Positions 1 through 9,570 of a stretch of 64,000 bases of DNA are shown in pieces. A program made the position numbers and the translations under genes. The notes under the pieces were generated by a model, which was not told the DNA's origin, made no database searches, and was given only the letters and a program-made list of their open reading frames with translations. Position 1 is the stretch's first letter; each line of letters begins with the position of its first letter. Source of the stretch: an uncultured Pelagibacteraceae bacterium (GTDB lineage Bacteria; Pseudomonadota; Alphaproteobacteria; Pelagibacterales; Pelagibacteraceae); the NCBI GenBank assembly GCA_902613545.1, contig CACMHW010000002.1, positions 55,436 to 119,435 on the forward strand. The letters are read 5' to 3'.

Positions 1-66
1 ACCCAACTTGTTCATAATAAAAATTATATTTAATTGATAAACTTCTTTAAATGATATTAATAGTTT

Positions 67-1029
67 ATGGAATTAACAATCGAAAAAGCCAAGTTTAATC
101 AAATTTCCTTAAAACAAATAAGCGAAGCTTTGAAAAAAGGTTTATCAAAAAACTATATTGAGGTTGATGTTTCAATTGTTGAATGTCCTGATCTAAGAAA
201 GTGGGATTGCCCTGCTGAAGGTATAAGTGGAAACCAAAGAATTATGGATGTTGGAGGTGAACCATACATGCACGATAAAAGGTTCATAGGCACAGAATTT
301 GATTATGAAGAAATAGCAAAAAGAATAGGCTCTGAAAAATCATATGCTTTAGGTGCGGGATCAGGAGCTATGTCGTGCTTAGAGGGTCACTGTGGAGAGC
401 TAATAATTAATGAGAATTTAATTACTAATGAGTCAAAATCAATAATTGCTCAAGTTGATGAAAATAAAAAATGTAAATCAACGTCATACACTCACCGGAA
501 ACATGGCGGACTAGCAAATATCTATTACTCTGAGGGGAAAAAAGGAGATGTTATAAAAATTAAAATTAAAGGAAGGTCGGGTGAGCAAGGCTCTTTACCT
601 CAATCTATGAGAACTGCGCTAATTGAAAATTTACAAACAAATTTAAGTGTTGCATTAGGAGGTGTATTTAGGATCTTAAATGGTAAGATTAAATCCCATG
701 TCCAACCAGACTATGCAGATATAAAACACGAATATTATGATCCAAAACAAATGAAATGTGTTAAAGATTTTTTACAATTTTACGAACCTATAGGGCCACA
801 TTTTCAATGCTATTCAGTATTATGGACTAATGATCCCTCTGGAGGGAAATTAGATTTAAGAGAGTCAGGAGAACACACTCATTTTCACTCTTATAAAGGA
901 ACTCAGGATGCAGGTCATTATCATTTCGATGTAACCCCTAATGAAATTGAATATGAATGCTATTTCAATATCGCTGAAGAAGTTCATAGAGTAAACAATA
1001 TTTACAAGGAATTGAAAAATACTAATTAG
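67..1029 (+). CDS. DUF1907 / C11orf54-like putative ester hydrolase (zinc protein)
   Basis: Protein resembles human C11orf54 (PTD012) from memory: 'CPDL', 'GGVFRILNGKIKSHVQP', and 'EHTHFHSYKGTQDAGHYHFDVTP' with His-rich metal motif. Confidence 0.85.
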   Translation: MELTIEKAKFNQISLKQISEALKKGLSKNYIEVDVSIVECPDLRKWDCPAEGISGNQRIMDVGGEPYMHDKRFIGTEFDYEEIAKRIGSEKSYALGAGSGAMSCLEGHCGELIINENLITNESKSIIAQVDENKKCKSTSYTHRKHGGLANIYYSEGKKGDVIKIKIKGRSGEQGSLPQSMRTALIENLQTNLSVALGGVFRILNGKIKSHVQPDYADIKHEYYDPKQMKCVKDFLQFYEPIGPHFQCYSVLWTNDPSGGKLDLRESGEHTHFHSYKGTQDAGHYHFDVTPNEIEYECYFNIAEEVHRVNNIYKELKNTN

Positions 1030-1046
1030 TTTGATTAAATATAAAT

Positions 1047-1859
1047 ATGAAAAATATTTATACTTGGGCGGCTAATCCTGCAAAAAGAACTGTCACTGTA
1101 GGTGATATTATTGAAGCTAAAGGAAAAAAAATTCTTACACAAGTAACTGCAAATAATTCATTAGAGGCAAAAGCAGCTGAAGAAGCAGGTTTTGACATGA
1201 TAATAGGAAGTGCTTCAAATGTTAAGCAGGTTCGGGAAGGATCCAAGTCTCTTTTTTATACGGCAGCACTCGAACTACATAATTATCCTACAGACGAGGA
1301 TGTGTTACGTGGAGCCTTTAAAGCTTTAGAGAATGGTGCTGATGCAGTTATGACTGCCAGAAGTATGGATGTTGTTTCTATGCTTGCAAAAGAAGATGTT
1401 CCAGTTATGGGTCATTTAGGTTTGGTTCCTAGAAAATCTACATGGATTGGTGGCTTAAGAGCTGTAGGTAAAACTGCTGATGAAGCATACGAACTATTTA
1501 AAAAATTTAAACGTTTAGAGGATGCTGGGGCCTTTTCAGCCGAATGTGAAGTTATTCCTGAAAATATTATGGGGGAAATATCAAAAAGGACGAGTATTGT
1601 AACTGTATCTCTAGGATCTGGAAAAAAAGCTGATGTTATGTATCTATTCATGAATGATATCTGTGGAGAGCAAGAAAAGTCCCCTAGACATGCAAAAGCT
1701 TATACAAATTTAAAAAAGATGAAAGATGAAATTGAAATCGAAAGAGTTAGAGCCTTAAAAGCATTTATCAAAGATAGTTTAGAGGGGAAATTTCCTGGGC
1801 CTGAAAATTCAGTAAATGTTAGTGAAGAAATTTTAGAAAATTTTAAAAAGAAACTTTAA
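1047..1859 (+). CDS. PanB-like (ketopantoate hydroxymethyltransferase / PEP mutase-like TIM barrel) protein, divergent
   Basis: 'VPVMGHLGLVP' and 'AECEVIPENI' motifs match PanB; other active-site motifs differ. Confidence 0.75.
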   Translation: MKNIYTWAANPAKRTVTVGDIIEAKGKKILTQVTANNSLEAKAAEEAGFDMIIGSASNVKQVREGSKSLFYTAALELHNYPTDEDVLRGAFKALENGADAVMTARSMDVVSMLAKEDVPVMGHLGLVPRKSTWIGGLRAVGKTADEAYELFKKFKRLEDAGAFSAECEVIPENIMGEISKRTSIVTVSLGSGKKADVMYLFMNDICGEQEKSPRHAKAYTNLKKMKDEIEIERVRALKAFIKDSLEGKFPGPENSVNVSEEILENFKKKL

Positions 1860-2782
1860 TCTTTTTTAATAGGAATAGTTGGGTGTCTTGCTGTTGAAGT
1901 AACAATGTTTTTCTTTAATTTTACTTCTCTCAAAACGATATATACACCTGCTGCAATTATTATTAAGTTTCCTATATAATTATTAATTGTAGGTACCTCA
2001 TTAAAAACAACGTAACCCAAAAATACACCTGCAAAAATTTGAGTATATAAAATTGATCCAAAAATTGCTCCAGGCAGGTGTCTAGCAGCATTGATGACAA
2101 ATATCATGGCAGTTCCTCTAGAAATTCCAGAAATAGCGTTCAACACTAAATCATTAAAAGTCATCTCTTTGAAAACAAAGAATACAAATATACCAGAAAA
2201 CAATATCATAAAAATTTTTCCGAATATTAAAAATGAGAACAAGCTTTCCTCATAACCATATTTTCTTACTATTAAATAACTTGCAGACGCAAAAATTGGG
2301 CACAACAAAGCTACAAATACGTAACTGTTAATTTCGGCTCCAAAAGGATTAATAGAAATAAGTGTTCCGATAAAACCAATTACTATAGCAGTAAATCTTT
2401 TCCATCTAACAACTTCACCTAAAAATAAAACGGATCCGATGGTTATTAATAATGGTATTAAAAATACAATACTGTACATAGTAACCATTGGTAATAAATA
2501 GAATCCTGTGTAGGCAAAAAAAACAGCTAACACCATCGTTAAAGTTCTAAAAAAATGAATTTTTAAATTAGCACCCTTTAATTCTTTCCAGCCATCGAGG
2601 GTTTGAGTATACAAAATAATAGGTATAAGAGCGAACAAGGAGTTGACGAAAATTATCTGTATTATGTCGTAATCTTCAGCAATATATTTTACTATTGCAT
2701 CTTGAGTTACAAATAAAAAATACCCGAGGCAAGCTAGAAAAAATTCGGGAAGATAATTCTTCTCCGATAATTTTGAATTCAT
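1856..2782 (-). CDS. EamA/DMT family transporter
   Basis: ~10 hydrophobic segments, EamA-like repeats ('LGEVVRWKRFTAIVIGFIGTLI'). Confidence 0.85.
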   Translation of the reverse strand: MNSKLSEKNYLPEFFLACLGYFLFVTQDAIVKYIAEDYDIIQIIFVNSLFALIPIILYTQTLDGWKELKGANLKIHFFRTLTMVLAVFFAYTGFYLLPMVTMYSIVFLIPLLITIGSVLFLGEVVRWKRFTAIVIGFIGTLISINPFGAEINSYVFVALLCPIFASASYLIVRKYGYEESLFSFLIFGKIFMILFSGIFVFFVFKEMTFNDLVLNAISGISRGTAMIFVINAARHLPGAIFGSILYTQIFAGVFLGYVVFNEVPTINNYIGNLIIIAAGVYIVLREVKLKKNIVTSTARHPTIPIKKD

Positions 2783-3765
2783 TAAATAATATTTGCTAAA
2801 TCTCTTTTAGTTCCTTTGAAAGTAGGAAGAGGATATTTATAAGACCATTTTCTTGGAATGCATTTTACTTTAGCTTTTTCCCATAAAGCTATCCATTGTT
2901 TGTAATTTTGTACTTTTATATTTTTTTTGTTTTTACTTTTAACAATAAAATTAGGCAATGGATCTCTTCCTGAAGGCTGACCTGCTTTATTATATCTCAA
3001 GTCCATACTTATTCTAAAATTTTTTGATTTATTTGGTAGTGAACAATGAAGTAGATATCTATTTAATAATATTATATCGCCGACATCAGCTTCGAGAGGC
3101 ACGGTTGATAATTTATCGATTATTTCTTTGCCTCTAACTTCTACTTGTCCCTTACTTCCAAAATCGTGGTTAACAAGTCCAAATTTATGACTTTCTTTTA
3201 CAGCAAGCATACAACCATTTTCTATTCTTGTTTTAGTAAAAGGTATCCAACACGTTATTAATTCAGTACCCTTCTGTCCTTTTTTATTCATAACACCGGC
3301 GTCTTGATGCCAAGGAGTTCTTCCAACTAGGCCGTCATTTAAATTCTTTTTTGCAACACCTTTTTCAGGTTGTTTGATTCTTGAATTTTGACAAGGATTA
3401 GAAGCTATTTCAGGACCTAGAATTTTTTCAATCTTATGTAAAATCTTTTTATTTTTAATTAAATTCCATATTGATTGACTTGCAAAAAAATCACTATTAG
3501 CGTTTATGTTTTTTTCAGGAAGTCTTATGTTAAAATATTGATCAAGTTCAGGAATATCTAAAGAAACCAAATATGAGTATTTTTTCTTAAACTCATAATT
3601 TAGCACTTTTACTTTGTCACTTTTAGGAACAAATCTATGAATGAGCCTATCCATGATAAAAGCCATATCATTTAAAATTGGTTCTAAATCCTCTTTATAA
3701 TCTAAAACACCCTTTAATCTTATGAAACCTTGTTTCTCAAAAATTTTTTTAATATTTTGGCTCAT
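2782..3765 (-). CDS. Phytanoyl-CoA dioxygenase (PhyH) family protein
   Basis: 'TPWHQDAG' (HxD) and distal 'LLHCSLPNKSKNFRISMDLRY'; start chosen at MSQNIKK, which removes the overlap with livG. Confidence 0.8.
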   Translation of the reverse strand: MSQNIKKIFEKQGFIRLKGVLDYKEDLEPILNDMAFIMDRLIHRFVPKSDKVKVLNYEFKKKYSYLVSLDIPELDQYFNIRLPEKNINANSDFFASQSIWNLIKNKKILHKIEKILGPEIASNPCQNSRIKQPEKGVAKKNLNDGLVGRTPWHQDAGVMNKKGQKGTELITCWIPFTKTRIENGCMLAVKESHKFGLVNHDFGSKGQVEVRGKEIIDKLSTVPLEADVGDIILLNRYLLHCSLPNKSKNFRISMDLRYNKAGQPSGRDPLPNFIVKSKNKKNIKVQNYKQWIALWEKAKVKCIPRKWSYKYPLPTFKGTKRDLANII

Positions 3766-3802
3766 TGAATCGTAATGAATGGAAAATACTATCAAATTCA
3801 CT

Positions 3803-4600
3803 TTAGACTGCAAGTGCTTTTCTCATCTCTTCATCGTCCATTTTTTTACCCAAATACGCCTCGATTACAGCATTGTCATCTTTTACTTGAGCTGGAGTAC
3901 CCTCTGCAATTTTCTGACCATGGTCAAAAACAGTTACTGAATTACAAGTATCCATTACGACCTTTAAAATATGCTCTATAATAATAAGAGTAAGGCCATA
4001 TTTTTCTTTTAGCTGCATAATAATTTTCATTAAATTATCTACGTTGACTGGGGATAAACCTGCAGCTGGTTCGTCTAACATTAGTAATTTTGGTTTCATG
4101 GCGATTGCCCTTGCTAAAACTAATAATCTTCTCTGACCTCCAGAAAGTTCACTAGCATTTAGCTCTGCATAGTCTGCTAATCCTACAAAAGAAAGGAGTT
4201 CCATCATTTCCTCTTTGATAGCTCTTTCTTGATCCCAGATTTTTTTTCTTCCTATAACTGCATCGAAAAACTTGTAAGGAACTCTAGTATGATACCCTGA
4301 CATAACATTATCTATAACTGTCATATCTTGATAAAGTCTTAGTAATTGGAACGTTCTTGATAAACCATAACCAGCAATCTCGTGTGGAGGTGTGTAAGTA
4401 ATATCATGACCATCAAACTCAATATAGCTTCCAGGGTCGCTATCATAGATTCCTGAAACTAAATTAAAAAATGTACTTTTGCCTGAGCCATTGGGTCCAA
4501 TTATTCCTCTAATTTCATTTTTTGGAAGTTCAAAATCAACTTTATTTATAGCTTTTAAACCACCAAATGATTTAGATAATTGTTTAGTTTTTAAAATCAT
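3803..4600 (-). CDS. livG: Branched-chain amino acid-type ABC transporter ATP-binding protein LivG
   Basis: Walker A 'GPNGSGKST', signature 'LSGGQRR', Walker B 'LLMLDEPAAGL'. Confidence 0.9.
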   Translation of the reverse strand: MILKTKQLSKSFGGLKAINKVDFELPKNEIRGIIGPNGSGKSTFFNLVSGIYDSDPGSYIEFDGHDITYTPPHEIAGYGLSRTFQLLRLYQDMTVIDNVMSGYHTRVPYKFFDAVIGRKKIWDQERAIKEEMMELLSFVGLADYAELNASELSGGQRRLLVLARAIAMKPKLLMLDEPAAGLSPVNVDNLMKIIMQLKEKYGLTLIIIEHILKVVMDTCNSVTVFDHGQKIAEGTPAQVKDDNAVIEAYLGKKMDDEEMRKALAV

Positions 4601-5589
4601 GTTGTTTTTTCTGTTCCAGTTTTCTTTTTAAATCTCTTTTCTAAGAAATATCTGTCAATAAAACCGCCTAAACCCTTAGGCATAAATAAAATAGTTAATA
4701 CAATTGTTAAACCAAATATTAAAAGTTGATACTTATATAATGGTCTAGTTAAGTCATAAACAATTGTAATTACTATAGCGCCAATAATTCCACCCCAAAT
4801 ATGGCCAAGACCTCCTAGGACAACCATAGCTAAGAAAGTTACCATTTCTATAACTGTGTAATTATTAGGATGTATGTAGCCTGGAGGCATGTGAGCATAA
4901 ACTGCACCTGCCGCACCAGCGAACATAGCGCTCAAAATAAAAGCTAAGATTTTATATTTTTTTACATTAATTCCAGCGGCTGCAGCACAAATTGGATCCT
5001 CTCTGATAGACATAAATGCTCTTCCAACTCCAGATCTTAAAATACTGAATGAGAAGTAAACCGCTATAATCATTATTGTCATTGAGATAAAATAATATCT
5101 ATCTGGGGAGTCGAAGTTGTAACCCATTAAAGAAGGTGTTGGAATATCAGAAATACCAAATGTAGATCTAAAAAAGTTTCCGTTTTCAATAAATAATCTT
5201 ATCGCCTCACCCCCACCTAATGTCGCTAAAGCTAAATAAGGACCTTCCAATCTAAAAGATGGTATTCCCATTGCTACTCCAAAAAATGCAGTAACTATTA
5301 TAGCTATGGGTAAAGTTGCCCAAAAACCTAGTCCTAAATATAAAAACAATGTTCCAGCGGTATAAGAACCTACTGCAAATAAACCAACGTGTCCTACTGT
5401 AACCTGACCGCAATAACCTTTAACAATGTTTAGTCCTGCGGCAACCACAATATTCACAAATATTAAAGTAGCTAAATGTGACTGATAAACATCCGTGAAA
5501 ACTACTGATGGTACAAAAGCCAAGATGACGAAAGCTATAATAAAAGCAATAAAAGGATAATCTCTGATAATCGATTTAAATTTTTCCAT
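4597..5589 (-). CDS. livM: Branched-chain amino acid-type ABC transporter permease LivM
   Basis: LivM-type membrane protein; 'GGLGHIWGGIIGAI', 'REDPICAAAAGINVKKYK'. Confidence 0.9.
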   Translation of the reverse strand: MEKFKSIIRDYPFIAFIIAFVILAFVPSVVFTDVYQSHLATLIFVNIVVAAGLNIVKGYCGQVTVGHVGLFAVGSYTAGTLFLYLGLGFWATLPIAIIVTAFFGVAMGIPSFRLEGPYLALATLGGGEAIRLFIENGNFFRSTFGISDIPTPSLMGYNFDSPDRYYFISMTIMIIAVYFSFSILRSGVGRAFMSIREDPICAAAAGINVKKYKILAFILSAMFAGAAGAVYAHMPPGYIHPNNYTVIEMVTFLAMVVLGGLGHIWGGIIGAIVITIVYDLTRPLYKYQLLIFGLTIVLTILFMPKGLGGFIDRYFLEKRFKKKTGTEKTT

Positions 5590-6455
5590 TATCCAACTTC
5601 TCTCATTAAATAATCTGAGTCGTGTGAAGATGTGAGCATTCTTTTGTTTGTTCTCTTAATTTTAGGTAAATAGCTAACGTTTTTATATCTCCATACAACA
5701 GGTTTGCTTAAAGCATAACTTCCATAAATGAAAAATCTTTTCTTGCCTTTGATTTCTCTAAATAAAGATACACCATGGTAAGAGTTAGGTGTAGATTGGA
5801 AAAAAATTACACTCCCTTTTGACGGAGTAAATTCTTTAACTTTTGCTAGTTCAGAAATACCAGGAAATCTTTTAAAACTTTTTCTATATTTCATATCAGT
5901 TTTCTTTTTAAAAATTGATAAAGCTCCGCCATTTTTTTTTGGTATATCGTTTAAATAAATAAGAAAATTATAAAGTCGTGTTACATCATCTCTGTGCGGC
6001 CTTAACCTATATCCGCCCCTAGAAACAGAAAAATCTATGTCTAAATTTACATTCGGGTTTTTATAAGTTTTACCTAACATTTTCATTAATTCTTTTGAAT
6101 TCATTAATTTTTTATTTGTAAATTTTTCCCTCAAAAATTTGCTAGGCAAGTATGCATTTGACCATCCGTAATCCTTAAAAGTTTTTTTGAATCTATTTTC
6201 AACTTTTTTGTAAAAAGATTGGCTGTTAAATTGTTTATATAATTTGTTAGATAATTTTGATTTTTTTAAATAATTTTTAAAATTACTTGACCCTTTGTTA
6301 ATTCTATTTCTACCACCTTGTATTAAATCATCGAATGATTTTGCATTTCGAATTTCGTCTATAAGTTTTTCACAATCTTTTTTTGAAATAGCACTTTTGC
6401 CAACCATTACAGGAAAGTTGCTTTTTACTTTCTTCAATTTATTAACGTTTATCAT
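5589..6455 (-). CDS. 2OG-Fe(II) oxygenase superfamily protein
   Basis: 'YRLRPHRDDVTRLYNFLIYLND' (HxD) plus 'SYHGVSLFREIKGKKRFFIYGSY' distal His/Arg. Confidence 0.8.
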   Translation of the reverse strand: MINVNKLKKVKSNFPVMVGKSAISKKDCEKLIDEIRNAKSFDDLIQGGRNRINKGSSNFKNYLKKSKLSNKLYKQFNSQSFYKKVENRFKKTFKDYGWSNAYLPSKFLREKFTNKKLMNSKELMKMLGKTYKNPNVNLDIDFSVSRGGYRLRPHRDDVTRLYNFLIYLNDIPKKNGGALSIFKKKTDMKYRKSFKRFPGISELAKVKEFTPSKGSVIFFQSTPNSYHGVSLFREIKGKKRFFIYGSYALSKPVVWRYKNVSYLPKIKRTNKRMLTSSHDSDYLMREVG

Positions 6456-6477
6456 TTTTGTGGTTTCCTTGAAAAAA

Positions 6478-6503
6478 TGAGCGGTAGTTTTACCTACCGC
6501 TCA
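6478..6503 (-). terminator. Intrinsic terminator downstream of livK (possibly bidirectional)
   Basis: Perfect 10-bp stem TGAGCGGTAG/CTACCGCTCA, 6-nt loop, followed by T-run on minus strand; a second T-run follows on plus. Confidence 0.85.
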
Positions 6504-6518
6504 CAATTTTTTTAATTA

Positions 6519-7709
6519 TTATAAACCAGCGCTAGCATTAAATGTTACAGTGCCAGCAACTTTTGTTTTAAAGTTTTTTCCACCTTTAGTGTACTCAATC
6601 ATAACAGGAGTTCTGTTACCATCTCTACACTCAGGCGTTCCTGATTTACAGAAATTGATTGGACCAGAAGCTAGACCTCTAAAGTCAGTTGTTGCAGCAA
6701 TTGCATCTCTAACTTTATTTCTGTCAGCTGCTAGATCTCCAGAGAATCTAACTTTTTTAAGAGCTATCTCTAAAATATCTAATAAGTCCATCATTTGTGA
6801 AAAGTCGTGACCAGGTACAACACCATATTTGTCTTTTACCATTTTCACAAATTTCTTAGCTTCAGGTCTAGTGTCAGATGCAGCAAATGCAGCTGAGAAA
6901 GTTACACCTTTTGCAGCAGAACCAGCATTTATTGGTATCTCTACTTTAGAACCAATAGAAGCTGTTACTCTGTGAACAGATTTTGGTATTCCAACTTCAT
7001 ACGATTGTACAAGTCCTCGAACTGTTTCATCCAATAGAGCTGAAATTACAAGAACTTCTGGATTAGTAGCTTTAGCTTTAGTTAAGTAACTTCTAAAGTC
7101 AGTTTCTTTTTCTCCAGATTGAACCATATAAGTTGGCTCAACGTTGTAGTTCTCTCTCATGTAATCTGCTAAAGATAATGCAAAATCTTTACCAGCAGCA
7201 TCTGGACCATAGATATAAGCTATCTTAGTACCTTGATTTTCTGCAGTAAATTTACCTTGTACGATTTTGTAAAATCTTGATGATACAGGTACTCTAAAAA
7301 TGTATTCACTACCTTTTTTAGTAATGTCAGCATTTGTTGAGTGAGGTATGATTTGTGGAACTTTAGCTTTAGCTGAAACAGGTACCATAGGTAATGTTAC
7401 AGAACTACAGCTAGATCCAATTATAACGTGAACTTTATCTTGGTAAGCAAGTTTTGTTGCGTTTGCTACACCTTTTTCAGATTTACACTCATCGTTATAA
7501 AGTGTTAAGTCGATTTTTTGACCGTTGATAGTGCCTTCTTTATTCCACTTTGCAACAGTATCAGTAATTAACTCTCCGTGTTTATAACCAACATCTGATA
7601 GCATTCTAAAAGAAACACCAATTTTGATTGTTTCTGCTTGAGCTAAAGTCGTGATTACTAAACCTGCGGAAAAGACAATTGCTGAAAAAACAAATTTAAG
7701 TTTATTCAT
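6519..7709 (-). CDS. livK: ABC transporter substrate-binding protein, LivK-type
   Basis: Signal peptide MNKLKFVFSAIVFSAGLVITTLAQA; periplasmic-binding family 1 sequence; SD-like GGGGGAAAT just before the internal ATG. Confidence 0.88.
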   Translation of the reverse strand: MNKLKFVFSAIVFSAGLVITTLAQAETIKIGVSFRMLSDVGYKHGELITDTVAKWNKEGTINGQKIDLTLYNDECKSEKGVANATKLAYQDKVHVIIGSSCSSVTLPMVPVSAKAKVPQIIPHSTNADITKKGSEYIFRVPVSSRFYKIVQGKFTAENQGTKIAYIYGPDAAGKDFALSLADYMRENYNVEPTYMVQSGEKETDFRSYLTKAKATNPEVLVISALLDETVRGLVQSYEVGIPKSVHRVTASIGSKVEIPINAGSAAKGVTFSAAFAASDTRPEAKKFVKMVKDKYGVVPGHDFSQMMDLLDILEIALKKVRFSGDLAADRNKVRDAIAATTDFRGLASGPINFCKSGTPECRDGNRTPVMIEYTKGGKNFKTKVAGTVTFNASAGL

Positions 7710-7820
7710 TATTTCCCCCATTTGTTATTTAATTGTTGCTAAGGCTATAAAATAATAGTTATAATGTCTATGACTAATAGTTACATTTTTGGTAAATCAG
7801 AAAAAAAAATTGGAGGATGA
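7710..7820. promoter_or_regulatory. Divergent intergenic/promoter region between livK and livF
   Basis: AT-rich intergenic gap between divergent operons; GGAGG SD at 7812-7816 for livF. Confidence 0.55.
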
Positions 7821-8540
7821 TTGCTTAAGATAGATCAACTTATTTCTGGATATGGCTCTGTACAAATTTTAAATGGAGCTAATATGAAAGTTGAGAAACA
7901 ATCTATAGTTGCATTGCTCGGTGGTAATGGGACAGGCAAATCAACTATTCTTAGAGCTGCATCTGGATTAATTAGATCATGGAAAGGCACGATTGAATTT
8001 AATGGTGAGCAAATTCAAAACTTACCCGCTCACGAAATAGTTGAAAGAGGATTAGTGCAAGTAACTCAAGGAAAGGATGTTTTCCCTGCAATGTCTGTCA
8101 CTGAAAATTTAAAATTGGGCGGCTTTATTTTAAAAAGCAAACAACAACTGTCAGATAATTTAGAAAAAGTTTATAACTATTTTCCAAGATTAAATGAAAG
8201 AAAAGATCAGTTGGCTGCAACTTTATCAGGTGGTGAGTTACAAATGTTATGTATTGGAAGAGGATTAATGTCTAATCCTAAAATGATAATGCTAGACGAA
8301 CCTAGTGCTGCTTTAGCGCCTCAAATTGTTTTAGATATTTTTAAAAATATTAATAGAATTAGACAAGATGGATTAACAGTTCTAGTCGTTGAACAAAATG
8401 TTAGGATGGCATTATTACTTGCTGATTACGGGTATGTAATTAAAGACGGTGTGATCAATGTTGAAGGCGATAGTAAGAAATTAATGTACGATGAAAGTGT
8501 AAAAGAGTCATATCTTGGAGGGACTAAAGCCAATGTTTAA
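7821..8540 (+). CDS. livF: Branched-chain amino acid-type ABC transporter ATP-binding protein LivF (TTG start)
   Basis: Walker A 'GGNGTGKST', 'LSGGELQM', 'IMLDEPSAAL'; SD GGAGG. Confidence 0.9.
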   Translation: MLKIDQLISGYGSVQILNGANMKVEKQSIVALLGGNGTGKSTILRAASGLIRSWKGTIEFNGEQIQNLPAHEIVERGLVQVTQGKDVFPAMSVTENLKLGGFILKSKQQLSDNLEKVYNYFPRLNERKDQLAATLSGGELQMLCIGRGLMSNPKMIMLDEPSAALAPQIVLDIFKNINRIRQDGLTVLVVEQNVRMALLLADYGYVIKDGVINVEGDSKKLMYDESVKESYLGGTKANV

Positions 8541-9570
8541 TAAACTGAGAATTGGAAAAAAAGGTGAAAATATCATATTCGGAACATTTGTGCTTCTCTA
8601 TATCGGTTGGTGTGTGAATAGCCCCGATATGAATATTGAATCGCTCAAATCAGTTTTAACAATTGGTCTTTCTGTTGGTATTATTTACGGCTTAGTAGCA
8701 CTTGGAATTTCCTTAATCTACACAGGTCTAGATGTAGTTAATTTTTCTCACGGCGAATTTTTCATGATAGGTGCTTTTGCCGGTCTTACCATGTTTAATC
8801 TTTTGGGTAATCAAGATTGGATTTTTAATATATTTCCTGATGCTTATGGTTGGATAATTTATGTCGTTTGTTTATTTACAGCCTTTGTTTCAATGGGTTT
8901 ATTTGGGGTTTTTATTGAAAGAGTTTTCTTAAGACCTCTAACAAAAAAAGGTGGTGGTTACACTGTAGCTGGAATGGGAATAATCATATGTGGATTTGGT
9001 CTTTCAGTAGTTTTAATAAACGTTGCTTATTTAATTTGGAATCCAGTAGCAAAACCTTTCCCTGCTGAATTAGGTTTGCCAATGGAAATTGGAGGACTAT
9101 TTTTACCGATTACTTATATTTGGATGATTGTAGTTGGTTTATCTGTAGCTGCAGGTCTTTGGTTCTTTTTAAATAAAACAAAAATGGGATTAGGTATTAG
9201 AGCCGTAGCTTACTCTAAAGATGTTTCAAATCTAGTTGGAATAAACGTACCACTATACATATCAATCATTTTTGGTATTGCTTGTGCCATAGCGGGTATA
9301 GGAGGAACTTTAGTAGGTCCAACTTATCAAGTTGTTGTATTCATGGGTTATATCATTCTTATGAAAGCTTTTGCTGCTGCGGTCGTAGGTGGTTTTGGTA
9401 ATCTGCCTGGTGCAATAGTTGGAGGTTTTACAGTTGGAATATTTGAAACGGCTTCTTCTTTTTATATTTCTGGAAGTCACAAAGATTTATACGCCTTTTT
9501 ATTAATGATAGTTGTTTTAATGATCAAGCCAACAGGCTTCTTTGGTGTTCAAGTTAAAATGAAAGCTTAA
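8533..9570 (+). CDS. livH: Branched-chain amino acid-type ABC transporter permease LivH
   Basis: LivH-type membrane protein 'SLIYTGLDVVNFSHGEFFMIGAF'; ATG at 8533 preferred over upstream TTG. Confidence 0.9.
   Translation: MFNKLRIGKKGENIIFGTFVLLYIGWCVNSPDMNIESLKSVLTIGLSVGIIYGLVALGISLIYTGLDVVNFSHGEFFMIGAFAGLTMFNLLGNQDWIFNIFPDAYGWIIYVVCLFTAFVSMGLFGVFIERVFLRPLTKKGGGYTVAGMGIIICGFGLSVVLINVAYLIWNPVAKPFPAELGLPMEIGGLFLPITYIWMIVVGLSVAAGLWFFLNKTKMGLGIRAVAYSKDVSNLVGINVPLYISIIFGIACAIAGIGGTLVGPTYQVVVFMGYIILMKAFAAAVVGGFGNLPGAIVGGFTVGIFETASSFYISGSHKDLYAFLLMIVVLMIKPTGFFGVQVKMKA

Noticed and set aside
1412-1651. Antisense ORFs such as 1412-1651, 6550-6810, 24512-24754, 25138-25383, 31351-31647, 40705-41016, 61275-61574 and 62548-62751
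   Set aside because: Each lies within a well-supported gene on the other strand or frame, with no recognisable domain; typical spurious ORFs.
7817-7828. ATG-ATT-GCT-TAA mini-ORF overlapping the livF start
   Set aside because: The ATG directly abuts the GGAGG with no spacing, so it is unlikely to be translated; livF TTG at 7821 is the better start.
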